From Halocynthiibacter styelae (GTDB lineage: Bacteria > Pseudomonadota > Alphaproteobacteria > Rhodobacterales > Rhodobacteraceae), in the NCBI RefSeq assembly GCF_016123485.1, contig NZ_JADCKQ010000003.1:1-64000 (forward strand): 64,000 nucleotides of DNA. The letters run 5' to 3'. How positions within the stretch are numbered: position 1 is the first letter of the stretch; each line of letters starts with the position of its first letter. A model generated the notes under the pieces. It did no database searches, was not told the origin of the DNA, and saw only the letters and a program-made list of their open reading frames with translations. Positions 54,579 to 63,449 of the stretch are shown here, piece after piece. Made by a program: the position numbers and the translations under genes.

Positions 54579-55336
54579 TATATTGCTCCCGCTTCTTTAA
54601 GTTTCGCAACCAGTTCATCAACAGAACCAACGATTTCGCCCGCCTTACGTGCTTCCGGTTCAGTAGTGGAAACAATTTCAAGACGTGGGGAAACATCAAC
54701 GCCATAATCCGCAGCTGTTTTCTCATCCAGCGGCTTTTTCTTGGCTTTCATGATGTTTGGCAGAGACGCATAGCGCGGCTCGTTCAGGCGCAGGTCAACA
54801 GTCACAACTGTTGGCATTTTCACCTTGATGGTCTGCAGACCGCCGTCGACTTCGCGGGTTACAACCGCGTTGTCACCGTCGATGTCCAGCTCGGATGCGA
54901 AAGCGCCCTGGGACCAGCCCAGAAGTGCGGACAGCATCTGGCCGGTTGCGTTCATGTCGTTGTCGATCGCCTGTTTGCCAGCGAGAACCAGACCTGGCTG
55001 CTCTTCGTCAACAATGGCTTTCAGGGTTTTCGCAACCGCGAGCGGTTCGATGTCCTGGTGCACGTCATCGGCTGCAATAACCAGGATCGCGCGATCCGCG
55101 CCCATCGCCAGAGCAGTACGCAGAGTTTCCTGTGCCTGCTTTACGCCAATGGATACAGCGACGACTTCCTCAGCTTTACCAGCTTCTTTCAGGCGGATGG
55201 CCTGTTCGACGGCAATCTCGTCAAATGGGTTCATCGACATTTTAACGTTGGCGAGATCAACACCGCTGCCGTCCGCTTTTACGCGTACTTTCACGTTATA
55301 GTCGATCACGCGTTTTACAGGTACGAGTACCTTCAT
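54578..55336 (-). CDS. etfB: Electron transfer flavoprotein beta subunit
   Basis: About 252 residues from the ATG at 55336 ([15 protein letters not shown]) with GAGGAGAA upstream. [20 protein letters not shown] and [20 protein letters not shown] are ETF-beta motifs. Translated just before etfA. Confidence 0.97.
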   Translation of the reverse strand: MKVLVPVKRVIDYNVKVRVKADGSGVDLANVKMSMNPFDEIAVEQAIRLKEAGKAEEVVAVSIGVKQAQETLRTALAMGADRAILVIAADDVHQDIEPLAVAKTLKAIVDEEQPGLVLAGKQAIDNDMNATGQMLSALLGWSQGAFASELDIDGDNAVVTREVDGGLQTIKVKMPTVVTVDLRLNEPRYASLPNIMKAKKKPLDEKTAADYGVDVSPRLEIVSTTEPEARKAGEIVGSVDELVAKLKEAGAI

Positions 55337-55518
55337 GGCGTGTTTCTCCTCAAAATCTGGCGCCACACCGGACACCATTCAAAGCTCTCCCGCATGTGTT
55401 AGCGATTCTGCGGCGCGGGAAACAGGTCAAAATCGACGCAACGCGGCGTTTGCCGTCGCGTTTTCCCATTTTGAAGGGGATTCATTGCAGGAATATTTCG
55501 TGCTCAGTCGTGATCAGG

Positions 55519-56283
55519 TCAGGCCTTATCGTAGTAATGCCCGGTTTTCCAGGGGTACAGCCAGAGCGCCTCAAGAAGCTCATCCGAAATATCCCCATCC
55601 ATCAGCGTGATGACATGTCCCTTCAGGTCTTCAGATTCGAACCATTCAGAAATCGCTTTGGTGAAGGCTTCATGGGGTGCGATCTCATCTTCCCAGAACG
55701 GGCTGCTGCCCATGTCCTCACGCAGCTCCATGTCCCGCGCTATGGCGATTGCGAAACGGTCCAGAGGGATGGTTTTAATGCAGTTCACAAGTGTTCCAAC
55801 CGGCATTCCCGCCATCGCGAACATGCAGGAAAAACCGTCTATTTCCGGACGTGCATATTCACACCTGGCATTCAGAAGATGCGTGGCAAAAGATTGGATC
55901 CAGTTCTGTTGGGGCGTTGTCCAGGAGTGGATGGGCCAGTCGGTTCGTGAGGCACGTGCGAAAGCCAATGGAATGCCGCATGCTAGTGGGTCTTCGCCTT
56001 GTGCAAGGCTTCGGGCAATTGCGGGCAACAGCCAGAGAAAGGTCGTTTTTCCATCCGGATTGTCACCAAAGGCGGACCCAAGCCAGTCCTCCAGCATTTG
56101 TGTACTGACATCCATCCGGGGCTGACGCAGTATCTCGGCTTCCCGCTCTTCGCTCATACAGCAAAACGTGCAGACCTCCAGGCTGTCAGGCCTGCTGGCG
56201 GGGAAGGTTTCAGGGGCAATTTCAACCAGATGCGCAAGTTCCGGCGACAGAAAGCCGCCGGGTGTATGCGCATCCGATTCCAT
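55519..56283 (-). CDS. Unknown protein with CxxCC cluster
   Basis: A 254-residue soluble protein I do not recognise. LEVCTFCCMSEEREAEIL near residue 40 places three Cys close together, and two further Cys lie mid-protein (LNARCEYARP, DGFSCMFAMA); metal binding is conceivable. The rest is helical with many Trp. It starts at the stop of the cobalamin adenosyltransferase (one-base overlap), so it is made with it. No signal peptide. Confidence 0.75.
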   Translation of the reverse strand: MESDAHTPGGFLSPELAHLVEIAPETFPASRPDSLEVCTFCCMSEEREAEILRQPRMDVSTQMLEDWLGSAFGDNPDGKTTFLWLLPAIARSLAQGEDPLACGIPLAFARASRTDWPIHSWTTPQQNWIQSFATHLLNARCEYARPEIDGFSCMFAMAGMPVGTLVNCIKTIPLDRFAIAIARDMELREDMGSSPFWEDEIAPHEAFTKAISEWFESEDLKGHVITLMDGDISDELLEALWLYPWKTGHYYDKA

Positions 56284-56855
56284 CAGCGATTGGCGCCAGG
56301 CACCCAGAGCACGTCTGTTTCGCCGTTATCATTGGCCGCACGGGCGGCAACGAAGAACCAGTCGGACAGGCGATTCAGGTATTTGATCACGGCGGGGTTT
56401 ACAGATTCGATCTCGGCCAGTTCCACCGCACAACGTTCTGCGCGCCGCGATACCGTGCGACAGATGTGCAGATGTGCGGCAAGGGCAGAGCCGCCGGGCA
56501 GAATGAAGCTGCGCAGGGGCGCAATGTCTTTGTTCATCGCGTCAATTTCAGCTTCCAGCCGTTCGACCTGCGCCATTGTGGCACGCAGGGGCGGGTATTC
56601 TGACTCGGCGTCTTTTTCCATATCCGGGCGACACAGATCCGCGCCCAGATCAAAAAGATCATTCTGGATCATGGAAAGCTGCGCGTTGAAATCGCCTTCG
56701 GCATGCAGCCGGGCCACGCCGAGGTGCGAGTTCAGTTCATCCGTGGTGCCATAGGCTGTCACGCGCAGGGAATGTTTTGCCACCCGGTCGCCATTGCCAA
56801 GTGCTGTGTCGCCCTTGTCACCGGTGCGTGTGTAGATCTTATTCAGAACAACCAT
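56283..56855 (-). CDS. Cob(I)alamin adenosyltransferase, PduO type
   Basis: A 190-residue corrinoid adenosyltransferase making adenosylcobalamin from cob(I)alamin and ATP. The N-terminal KIYTRTGDKGDTALGNGDRV binds ATP; YGTTDELNSHLG and LPGGSALAAHLHICRTVSRR with RAER are hallmark motifs. The product serves ethylmalonyl-CoA and methylmalonyl-CoA mutases. It follows the HIG1 gene without a gap. Confidence 0.95.
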   Translation of the reverse strand: MVVLNKIYTRTGDKGDTALGNGDRVAKHSLRVTAYGTTDELNSHLGVARLHAEGDFNAQLSMIQNDLFDLGADLCRPDMEKDAESEYPPLRATMAQVERLEAEIDAMNKDIAPLRSFILPGGSALAAHLHICRTVSRRAERCAVELAEIESVNPAVIKYLNRLSDWFFVAARAANDNGETDVLWVPGANR

Positions 56856-57062
56856 TTAGCCAATACCCCCGCGCAGCGCGATGAACAGCAGGATCAGCGC
56901 AACCGCGACTGCCTGGGCAATAATGCGCCAGCGCATCAGCCGGTTTGAATGCTTTTTGTTAAATTCCCCGCCTTTGGCAAAGCCGCCAATGCCGGTCATC
57001 AGCACAACCAGCGTGACCAACACAGCCAAGGCCACCAGTATAAAAATAGGGTCGCTAAACAT
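56856..57062 (-). CDS. Small twin-transmembrane protein, HIG1 type
   Basis: A 68-residue protein with two membrane segments (IFILVALAVLVTLVVLMTGI and AQAVAVALILLFIALR). Between them KKHSNRLMRWRIIAQA matches the HIG1 loop with its RWR core. HIG1 proteins assist cytochrome c oxidase in mitochondria and alphaproteobacteria. First gene of the HIG1-adenosyltransferase-unknown trio. Confidence 0.85.
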   Translation of the reverse strand: MFSDPIFILVALAVLVTLVVLMTGIGGFAKGGEFNKKHSNRLMRWRIIAQAVAVALILLFIALRGGIG

Positions 57063-57199
57063 GAGATTCCTTTCGTCCTGCGCGCCCCGGTTTAACGTGA
57101 ATACAGAAAAAAGCGAAGCGGCATTGCGCCACCCCGCCAGGGAGGAAGATACAGTAGGGGCGTGTGGAGTATCGGAAGGCTGTGTCTGCTGCTTTACCC

Positions 57200-57236
57200 A
57201 TTGCCGCGTGTATATTCGTGGTCTTTACGCGGCAAT
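57200..57236. repeat. Ten-base inverted repeat
   Basis: ATTGCCGCGT and ACGCGGCAAT pair perfectly around a 17-base loop, in the gap after the small gene that ends at 57258. No uridine tract on either strand. It could cap the 3' end of that mRNA. Confidence 0.5.
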
Positions 57237-57257
57237 CCGTTGCTTCGGGTTGTGGTG

Positions 57258-57461
57258 TCAGTGGCTTTGTACTTCGCGGGACAGAACCATCAGTTCCCGC
57301 GCAAATGTGATCAGCTGACCGGTCTGATCCGGGCGCATATTGCCGGCAAGGTCATAAGCAAGATCTTCAAGGATCTGTGCGGCTGTCTGCATGCGTTCTT
57401 CTTTTGCAGGCCGGGTGGAAATGTAGCTGTCCATGTTGACGATGGTTTCAGTCGCTTGCAT
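57258..57461 (-). CDS. Small unknown protein, 67 residues
   Basis: From the ATG at 57461, with AAAGGAGAAGC upstream; the frame is open to 57695 but without coding character. The protein is helical (MQTAAQILEDLAYDLAGNM, TFARELMVLSREVQSH), without membrane segment. Family not recognised. A palindrome CAGTTT-A-AAACTG at 57516-57528 precedes it. Confidence 0.65.
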   Translation of the reverse strand: MQATETIVNMDSYISTRPAKEERMQTAAQILEDLAYDLAGNMRPDQTGQLITFARELMVLSREVQSH

Positions 57462-57872
57462 TGTGCTTCTCCTTTGGGTCGTGTCCCGTTCGCGTTGTCT
57501 GTTGTCAATCGGGTTCAGTTTAAAACTGTTCTTTGGGGGCGTGGTCTTGGGTTGCGAAAATTCACTCGAAAATATGAGCAAATTCAGGTCTGAGTGTTGG
57601 TTGTGGGTATCAGATGTGGCGGTTTTGCGGATTTGTGCGCCAGTTGCAGTGTTCAGGGTTTCGCTTTCTTGTTGCCATATTCCCATTGGATGCATGGCCT
57701 GTAAATGTGTGCAACTGGAACAGAAACGATATAAATTCGCACAGTTTGACCGCGAATTGTGTCAATATCTGACTGAGGTGTGCCGATTGTGCACATCGTG
57801 TAACTACTCTGTTGATGTGCGTACTTGAGTAGTCATCGTCGGTGCATTATGTATTCCTGTCAGAGATTGTGA
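57462..57872. promoter_or_regulatory. Divergent control region upstream of the XRE-type regulator
   Basis: About 410 AT-rich bases. It contains the palindrome CAGTTT-A-AAACTG (57516-57528) near the small gene and, near the regulator, two interleaved inverted repeats: GCACAT (57791-57796)/ATGTGC (57815-57820) and ACTACTC (57803-57809)/GAGTAGT (57827-57833). These could be binding sites for the regulator itself. Confidence 0.5.
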
Positions 57873-58766
57873 GTGACTGAGTTAGTAGGATGCGGATCGG
57901 TGTCAGTAGCAAGTAAACGAGTTTTGTTCCCATCTCGCGAGAATGAAGGAACGCAGTCAGACCCTGCCGCGATACGTCAGACGATTTGTGACCGGCTGCG
58001 TGTTGTTTCGGAAATGGTTGGCTCTGTCAGCGCATTTGCTGATGAAGTTGGCGTCAACCGAACGCAGTTAAGTAGATATCTGAACGGTCAGTCTATTCCG
58101 CGGCCTGAATTTCTCGTGCGTGTTTCATCCGTATACAATCTGCCACTGAACTGGCTGATGGTGCCTCATGAGGATCCTGACGTCAGTCTTAGCGAACATC
58201 AGCTTTCGGGTGATTTGCACCGGATGTTTGCGAGACGTCACTTCCAGCTGAACGAAAATTTGCTTCCCAGCGGATTGTATATGTTCTGGAAGGGGCTGTT
58301 TCAGCAGCCAGGGCGATATGAAGGCTACATGGCAAGCGTCAAGCTGAACAACGGCGTCGCCAAAGTCCGGACGATCATGATCAAAAATCTCAGACGCTAC
58401 GGTATTCTTGAGAAATCAGACCCGATTGATCATGTGTGTCTTGGGGTGGGTGTAAAATCACATTCCGGGATCAATATTTCGTTTTCAGATTCTGTTGCGA
58501 ATGTGATGGCAACCAGTTTTCTGTTGCCGGCTTCCCCGCTGCGCTTTCGAAGCAACGATACTTATTCCGGTTTTATGTCGCTCAGCTATACGCCGGGACG
58601 GGATCAGCTGAACTGGGTGCCTTGCGTGATGGAATTGTTGCCTGCGAATGTATCTGATGTGCTTGCTGCGGCACGGCGTTCCGGGGTGTATGATAAGGGT
58701 GAGCTGCCAGAAGAAATCCAGCACCAGATCGACACATTGGATATTCCGCAGTACGGGTTACGCTGA
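57873..58766 (+). CDS. XRE-type helix-turn-helix regulator with unknown C-terminal domain
   Basis: About 297 residues; GTG at 57873 or 57900. The helix-turn-helix is in SAFADEVGVNRTQLSRYLNG (about residues 52-71), followed by QSIPRPEFLVRVSSVYNLPL. The remaining 200 residues have no recognised domain; an effector- or protein-binding role is likely (blocks MYMFWKGLF-like and SFSDSVANVMATSFLLPAS). Divergent promoter with several inverted repeats suggests autoregulation. Confidence 0.82.
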   Translation: MTELVGCGSVSVASKRVLFPSRENEGTQSDPAAIRQTICDRLRVVSEMVGSVSAFADEVGVNRTQLSRYLNGQSIPRPEFLVRVSSVYNLPLNWLMVPHEDPDVSLSEHQLSGDLHRMFARRHFQLNENLLPSGLYMFWKGLFQQPGRYEGYMASVKLNNGVAKVRTIMIKNLRRYGILEKSDPIDHVCLGVGVKSHSGINISFSDSVANVMATSFLLPASPLRFRSNDTYSGFMSLSYTPGRDQLNWVPCVMELLPANVSDVLAAARRSGVYDKGELPEEIQHQIDTLDIPQYGLR

Positions 58767-58775
58767 TCGCCGGGT

Positions 58776-59606
58776 TCAGGCCCGGCGTGCCAGCCAGTCC
58801 AGCCCGCGTGTCGGCAGCAACCGTTTTGCAATCCCCATGATATAGGTCGGCGTGGTCACATAATAGCGTGGCTTCGGGCGTTTGCTTTCCAGCGCATGGA
58901 TCAGCTTTTTTGTCACCGCTTCGGGTGGCAGTTCAAATGTGTCCTTGTTTCCGCTTTCATCATACAGCCGTGGCAGGAAGGCCTTTTCATATTCAGTGCG
59001 GCGTGCAGAGTCTTCCCAATTGATCCATTTTTCAAACGGCTTTTGCGAATTTTTGCGGATCTTTGTGGTGATCGGGCCGGGTTCGATCAAAATAACATCA
59101 ATCCCGGTGCCATGCATTTCCAGGCGCAGCGTGTCGGTCAGCCCTTCCATGGCGAATTTTGTGGAATTATAGGCACCGCGATAGCGCAGGGCGGCAAAGC
59201 CAAGCACCGAGGAACATTGCACAATCCGCCCGTGCCCCTGTTTGCGCATCACCGGAATGACCCGGCGGGTCAGGTCATGTACGCCAAAGAAGTTCGCCTC
59301 AAAGATCTGGCGCAGGGCACCGCGTGGCAGATCTTCCACCGCCCCGGGGATTGCATAGGCACCATTGTTAAAGACCGCATCCAGTGTGCCGCCGGTTGCG
59401 TCCAGAACCTCGGCCAGGCCGCTTTCAATGCTGGCTTCGTCTTCATAATCAATGCGCGGGCTTTCAAAGCCCTCATCCCGAAGGCGTGCGCAATCTTCGA
59501 TCTTGCGGCAAGAGGCAAAAACCTGCCAGCCACGCGCACGTAAACCATGCGCAGCGTCATAACCAATGCCCGATGAGCAGCCTGTAATCAGAATGGATTT
59601 TGTCAT
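58776..59606 (-). CDS. Short-chain dehydrogenase/reductase
   Basis: A 276-residue classical SDR. NAD(P) site SILITGCSSGIGYDAAHGLR, NNGAYAIPG, and the catalytic S-x-Y-K set in VQCSSVLGF and YRGAYNSTKFAMEG. The substrate is unknown; the C-terminal TTPTYIMGIAKRLLP fits the branch related to retinol/steroid-like SDRs. Nine bases from the convergent regulator gene end. Confidence 0.9.
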   Translation of the reverse strand: MTKSILITGCSSGIGYDAAHGLRARGWQVFASCRKIEDCARLRDEGFESPRIDYEDEASIESGLAEVLDATGGTLDAVFNNGAYAIPGAVEDLPRGALRQIFEANFFGVHDLTRRVIPVMRKQGHGRIVQCSSVLGFAALRYRGAYNSTKFAMEGLTDTLRLEMHGTGIDVILIEPGPITTKIRKNSQKPFEKWINWEDSARRTEYEKAFLPRLYDESGNKDTFELPPEAVTKKLIHALESKRPKPRYYVTTPTYIMGIAKRLLPTRGLDWLARRA

Positions 59607-59806
59607 GAAGTTTCCCCGAAAGCCTGCGCATGTGTCGCCCAGGTCAGGGAATTTGTCACGCGTTATTCGTGCGGGGTGGACGCCGTGGCGACTGATGCGT
59701 TGGCAGCTGCAAATGATTGTAGCGCGGGTACTGATTTAGATGCCCGCGCCATATCGTAGTGAAATCGCCAGTTTGTAGTCTTGATAAAATTGATCGAGAT
59801 GGGGGG

Positions 59807-60343
59807 TCAGTTTGCCGCCTGCAGGAAGGATGCAGACATGTATCCGATTTCCGAGCTGTCCAGCACAACCAGTTCCGCCCAGCTGCCGTGATGGGCCAGA
59901 ACTTCAACTTCAGTCCCGCGTGTCAGGCTTGCGACAACGCTGTTGCTGGTGGATGGGCCGGAACGCAGGTTCACCACATTGCCGCTGACCTGAAAAACCT
60001 GGCTGGTTGTTGCGCCCGAAGCAGCCGCCTGATGAATACGGGCTTCTGCCGGTGCGTCCGAGCTGCCCATGTTTACCATTTTACGCAGATAGGTTGGTGA
60101 ATCTGAACGGGCGTATTCCCGGATTGTCACGCCTTCTGCATGCGCCACGCCAAGTGTTTCCGTCAGTTGCGGTGGTTGGGCAGGTGGCGGAGCCAGGGTT
60201 TCAACAGGCTGCTGCACAGGTTCTGAAGCTTGCGTGGCCTCAGCAACAGTTGCTGTTTCGGTTGTTGGCTGAGATGTTTTTTCGCCGGTTGTCATGGCGA
60301 CAATTGCCATAACCGCGACGAGAAGCGTCGTTAATCTGATCAT
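59807..60343 (-). CDS. SH3-domain exported protein
   Basis: About 178 residues from MIRLTTLLVAVMAIVAM; a GTG five codons upstream (60358) is possible. The N-terminal hydrophobic segment is a signal or anchor. A Thr/Pro/Gln-rich linker is followed by a bacterial SH3b domain (VSGNVVNLRSGPSTSNSVVA, GTEVEVLAHHGSWAELVVL, EIGYMSASFL). Probably cell-wall associated. Confidence 0.85.
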   Translation of the reverse strand: MIRLTTLLVAVMAIVAMTTGEKTSQPTTETATVAEATQASEPVQQPVETLAPPPAQPPQLTETLGVAHAEGVTIREYARSDSPTYLRKMVNMGSSDAPAEARIHQAAASGATTSQVFQVSGNVVNLRSGPSTSNSVVASLTRGTEVEVLAHHGSWAELVVLDSSEIGYMSASFLQAAN

Positions 60344-60495
60344 TACCCAAATACTCACTTGTTACCCAAATTCAAACTATCCGATTAAGGTTAATTTGTC
60401 TCGGGGGAATGAAAATTATTTTTACCCCCTGAGCGAGTCCCCGGGATGATCTGAGGTGGGTTTACCAGGGCGCGCCGGACGGGTATCACGAAGGC

Positions 60496-62760
60496 ATGAG
60501 CGATATTATTCAAGACGACCCGGAAATGCCCGAAGATGGGCTGAACGAAAGTGCCGAACCCCTGCGCCGCGCCATTGGCGAACGCTATCTGACCTATGCG
60601 TTAAGCACAATTATGCACCGCGCCCTGCCGGATGCACGCGATGGTCTGAAGCCTGTTCACCGGCGAATCCTTTACGCGATGAGTCGTCTGAAGCTGGCCT
60701 CATCCGGCGGCTTTCTGAAGTCTGCGAAAATTTCAGGCGACACGATGGGGGATTTCCACCCGCATGGCGACGCGGCGATTTACGATGCCATGGCGCGTCT
60801 CGCGCAGGATTTCTCGGTGCGTTATCCGCTGGTCGATGGTCAGGGCAACTTCGGCAATATCGACGGTGATAACCCGGCGGCCTCACGTTACACAGAAGCG
60901 CGGATGACCAAAGTGGCGGAAGCCATGCTGGAAGGTCTGAACGAGGACAGCGTTGATTTTCGCGACAACTACGATGGCCGCCTGACAGAACCCGCCGTTC
61001 TGCCTGCGACCTTCCCGAACCTTCTGGCAAACGGATCCAGCGGGATCGCGGTTGGCATGGCGACCAATATTCCGCCCCATAATATCGCGGAACTTTGTGA
61101 CGCCTGCCTGCATCTGATCAAAACCCCGGATGCCCGTGATGAGACTTTGCTTAACTATGTACCCGGCCCGGATTTCCCGACCGGTGGTGTGATCGTTGAG
61201 CCACGCGAAAGCATCCTGGAAACCTACCAGACCGGCCGCGGCGCGTTCCGCCTGCGCTGTAAGTGGGAAGTCGAAGATCTGGGGCGTGGGACCTGGCAGA
61301 TTGTGGTCACTGAGATCCCTTATCAGGTTCAGAAATCCAAGCTGATCGAGAAAATCGCCGAAGCCATCCAGCTGAAAAAGATCCCGATCCTGGGCGATGT
61401 GCGCGATGAAAGCGCGGAAGATATCCGCCTGATCATCGAGCCGAAGTCAAAGAATGTTGATCCTGACATTCTGATGAACGCGCTTTTTAAGAATTCCGAT
61501 CTTGAGATCCGCTTTAACCTGAACATGAACGTGCTGATTGACGGTGTGACGCCAAAGGTCTGTTCCCTGAAAGAGGTTCTGCGCGCTTTCCTTGATCACC
61601 GTCGCGATGTTCTGCAGCGCCGTTCCACCTATCGCATGGGTCAGATTGATAAGCGTCTGGATGTTCTCAAAGGCTATATTATTGCCTTCCTGAACCTTGA
61701 TCGTGTGATCGAAATCATCCGGAATGAAGATGATCCCAAAGCTGTCATGCTGGCGGAAGACTGGGGTGACGGGGTTTACCTGAACGAACCTCAGGCCGAA
61801 GCCATCCTGAACATGCGCCTGCGCTCTCTGCGCCGTCTTGAAGAGATGGAACTGAAGCGCGAACATGATGAATTGCTTGAGGAACGTAAGGGTCTTGAGG
61901 AACTTCTGGCGGATGAGGGCCTGCAATGGGGCCGTATTTCTGATCAGCTGAAAGAGACCAAGAAAACCTTTGGCAAGGCTTACGATGGCGGCCTGCGTCG
62001 CACGCAATTCTCGGAAGCTGTGGAAGTCGAAGACGTCCCGATTGAGGCGATGATCGAACGTGAACCGATCACTGTGGTTTGTTCCGAAATGGGTTGGGTC
62101 CGGGCGATGTCCGGCCATATCGCGCTTGATAAAGAGCTGAAATTCAAAGACGGCGACGGCCCGCGCTTTATGTTCCATGCGGAAACCACTGATCGCCTGC
62201 TGGTCTTTGGTGCGAACGGGCGCTTCTATACTGTGCCTGCGTCCAGCCTGCCGGGCGGACGTGGCATGGGTGAACCCCTGCGCCTGATGATTGATCTGCC
62301 GAATGATGCGGAAATCGTTGATTTCTTCATTCATCAGCCAGATCGCAAACTGTTGGTGGCCTCTACCGCTGGTGATGGTTTTGTGGTGCCGGAAAGCGAT
62401 GTTCTGGCGCAGACCCGGACCGGGAAACAGGTGTTGAATGTGCGGGGCGATGTGACTGCACTGACCTGTAAATCCATTGAAGGCGACAGCGTGGCCTGTG
62501 TGGGTGAAAACCGAAAAGTCCTGATCTTTGGCGTCGATGAGCTGCCGGAAATGGGCCGTGGCAAGGGTGTGCGTCTGCAGAAATACAAAGACGGTGGCCT
62601 GTCGGATGTCCGCACGTTTAACCGTGAAGAAGGCCTGACCTGGCTGGATCCTGCCGGGCGTACGCGTACGGAAATCGAGCTGGACGAATGGGCCGGAAAA
62701 CGGGCAGGTGCCGGCCGCATGGCGCCAAGGGGCTTCCCGCGCGACAATAAATTCACTTGA
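60496..62760 (+). CDS. parC: DNA topoisomerase IV subunit A
   Basis: A 754-residue type II topoisomerase subunit that unlinks daughter chromosomes. Active-site Y132 in [10 protein letters not shown]; the quinolone region reads [12 protein letters not shown], with A93 and D97 where E. coli ParC has S80 and E84. The C-terminal domain is short, and the length fits ParC rather than GyrA. A strong terminator follows. parE is not in the window. Confidence 0.93.
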   Translation: MSDIIQDDPEMPEDGLNESAEPLRRAIGERYLTYALSTIMHRALPDARDGLKPVHRRILYAMSRLKLASSGGFLKSAKISGDTMGDFHPHGDAAIYDAMARLAQDFSVRYPLVDGQGNFGNIDGDNPAASRYTEARMTKVAEAMLEGLNEDSVDFRDNYDGRLTEPAVLPATFPNLLANGSSGIAVGMATNIPPHNIAELCDACLHLIKTPDARDETLLNYVPGPDFPTGGVIVEPRESILETYQTGRGAFRLRCKWEVEDLGRGTWQIVVTEIPYQVQKSKLIEKIAEAIQLKKIPILGDVRDESAEDIRLIIEPKSKNVDPDILMNALFKNSDLEIRFNLNMNVLIDGVTPKVCSLKEVLRAFLDHRRDVLQRRSTYRMGQIDKRLDVLKGYIIAFLNLDRVIEIIRNEDDPKAVMLAEDWGDGVYLNEPQAEAILNMRLRSLRRLEEMELKREHDELLEERKGLEELLADEGLQWGRISDQLKETKKTFGKAYDGGLRRTQFSEAVEVEDVPIEAMIEREPITVVCSEMGWVRAMSGHIALDKELKFKDGDGPRFMFHAETTDRLLVFGANGRFYTVPASSLPGGRGMGEPLRLMIDLPNDAEIVDFFIHQPDRKLLVASTAGDGFVVPESDVLAQTRTGKQVLNVRGDVTALTCKSIEGDSVACVGENRKVLIFGVDELPEMGRGKGVRLQKYKDGGLSDVRTFNREEGLTWLDPAGRTRTEIELDEWAGKRAGAGRMAPRGFPRDNKFT

Positions 62761-62765
62761 TCTAG

Positions 62766-62803
62766 AACCGTCCCGGGCCTGTTTCTGATGGCCCGGGACG
62801 GTT
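62766..62803 (+). terminator. Rho-independent terminator of parC
   Basis: Perfect 14-base-pair stem AACCGTCCCGGGCC/GGCCCGGGACGGTT with a ten-base loop, followed by TCGTATTATG. It begins six bases after the parC stop. Confidence 0.9.
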
Positions 62804-62864
62804 TCGTATTATGATATCCCGTGCGACTGGTTCATTTTTTCAGACTCGTTCCTTTTGGAGAATA

Positions 62865-63449
62865 ATGATGAAACTTAAGATGCAGATCGCGGGCTTTCTG
62901 GCGTTTATTCTGGCGCTGACGGCCTGTAGCAAAGTTGACCCCACAACAGAACCCCCCGTTGATATGGCCGCTTTTCAGCTGGGTCATAATGTGGTGGTGG
63001 CGGGAAATGCGACGCCGGGCCCCCTGACCCGCAGTATTTCAACTGAGGAAATTGATGTCGCGCTGACGCAGGCGATTGATGAACGCTTTGGGCATTATCA
63101 GGGCGACCGGTTGCTGCACATTGGCATTGCGGTGGATGGGTATGTTCTGGCGTTGCCGGGTATTCCTACAATTCTTTCACCGAAATCCGTTCTCGCGATC
63201 ACAGTGAATGTCTGGGACAATGAAACCCAGCAAAAGCTGAACGCAGAACCCCGCCGCTTTTCCGTATTTGAACGCACCTCTGCAGAAACCATCATCGGGT
63301 CCGGCCTGACACAAAGCAAATCGGTGCAATTGCAGAACCTCAGTCGCAACGCCGCCCTGAAGATCCAGAACTGGATCCTGGAGCACCCCGACTGGATCAC
63401 GACGGGCAGTGTTGCGGATCTGGCGAATGAAACTTCAGCCGAAAGGTGA
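62865..63449 (+). CDS. Unknown lipoprotein
   Basis: About 194 residues with a lipoprotein signal (MQIAGFLAFILALTAC, lipobox LTAC). Two adjacent ATGs at 62865 and 62868 follow TTTTGGAG. The mature domain (IDVALTQAIDERFGHYQGD, HIGIAVDGYVLALPGIPTI, SPKSVLAITVNVWDNETQQK) is alpha-beta without a family I recognise; probably outer-membrane anchored. Confidence 0.72.
   Translation: MMKLKMQIAGFLAFILALTACSKVDPTTEPPVDMAAFQLGHNVVVAGNATPGPLTRSISTEEIDVALTQAIDERFGHYQGDRLLHIGIAVDGYVLALPGIPTILSPKSVLAITVNVWDNETQQKLNAEPRRFSVFERTSAETIIGSGLTQSKSVQLQNLSRNAALKIQNWILEHPDWITTGSVADLANETSAER

Noticed and set aside
53787-54707. A 306-codon plus-strand frame opposite etfA
   Set aside because: Complete overlap with a clear etfA gene; no ribosome binding site or protein-like pattern.
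60400-60433. Imperfect inverted repeat CTCGGGGG/CCCCCTGAG before parC
   Set aside because: Arms contain a bulge, the loop is AT-rich and long; too weak to call a regulatory site.
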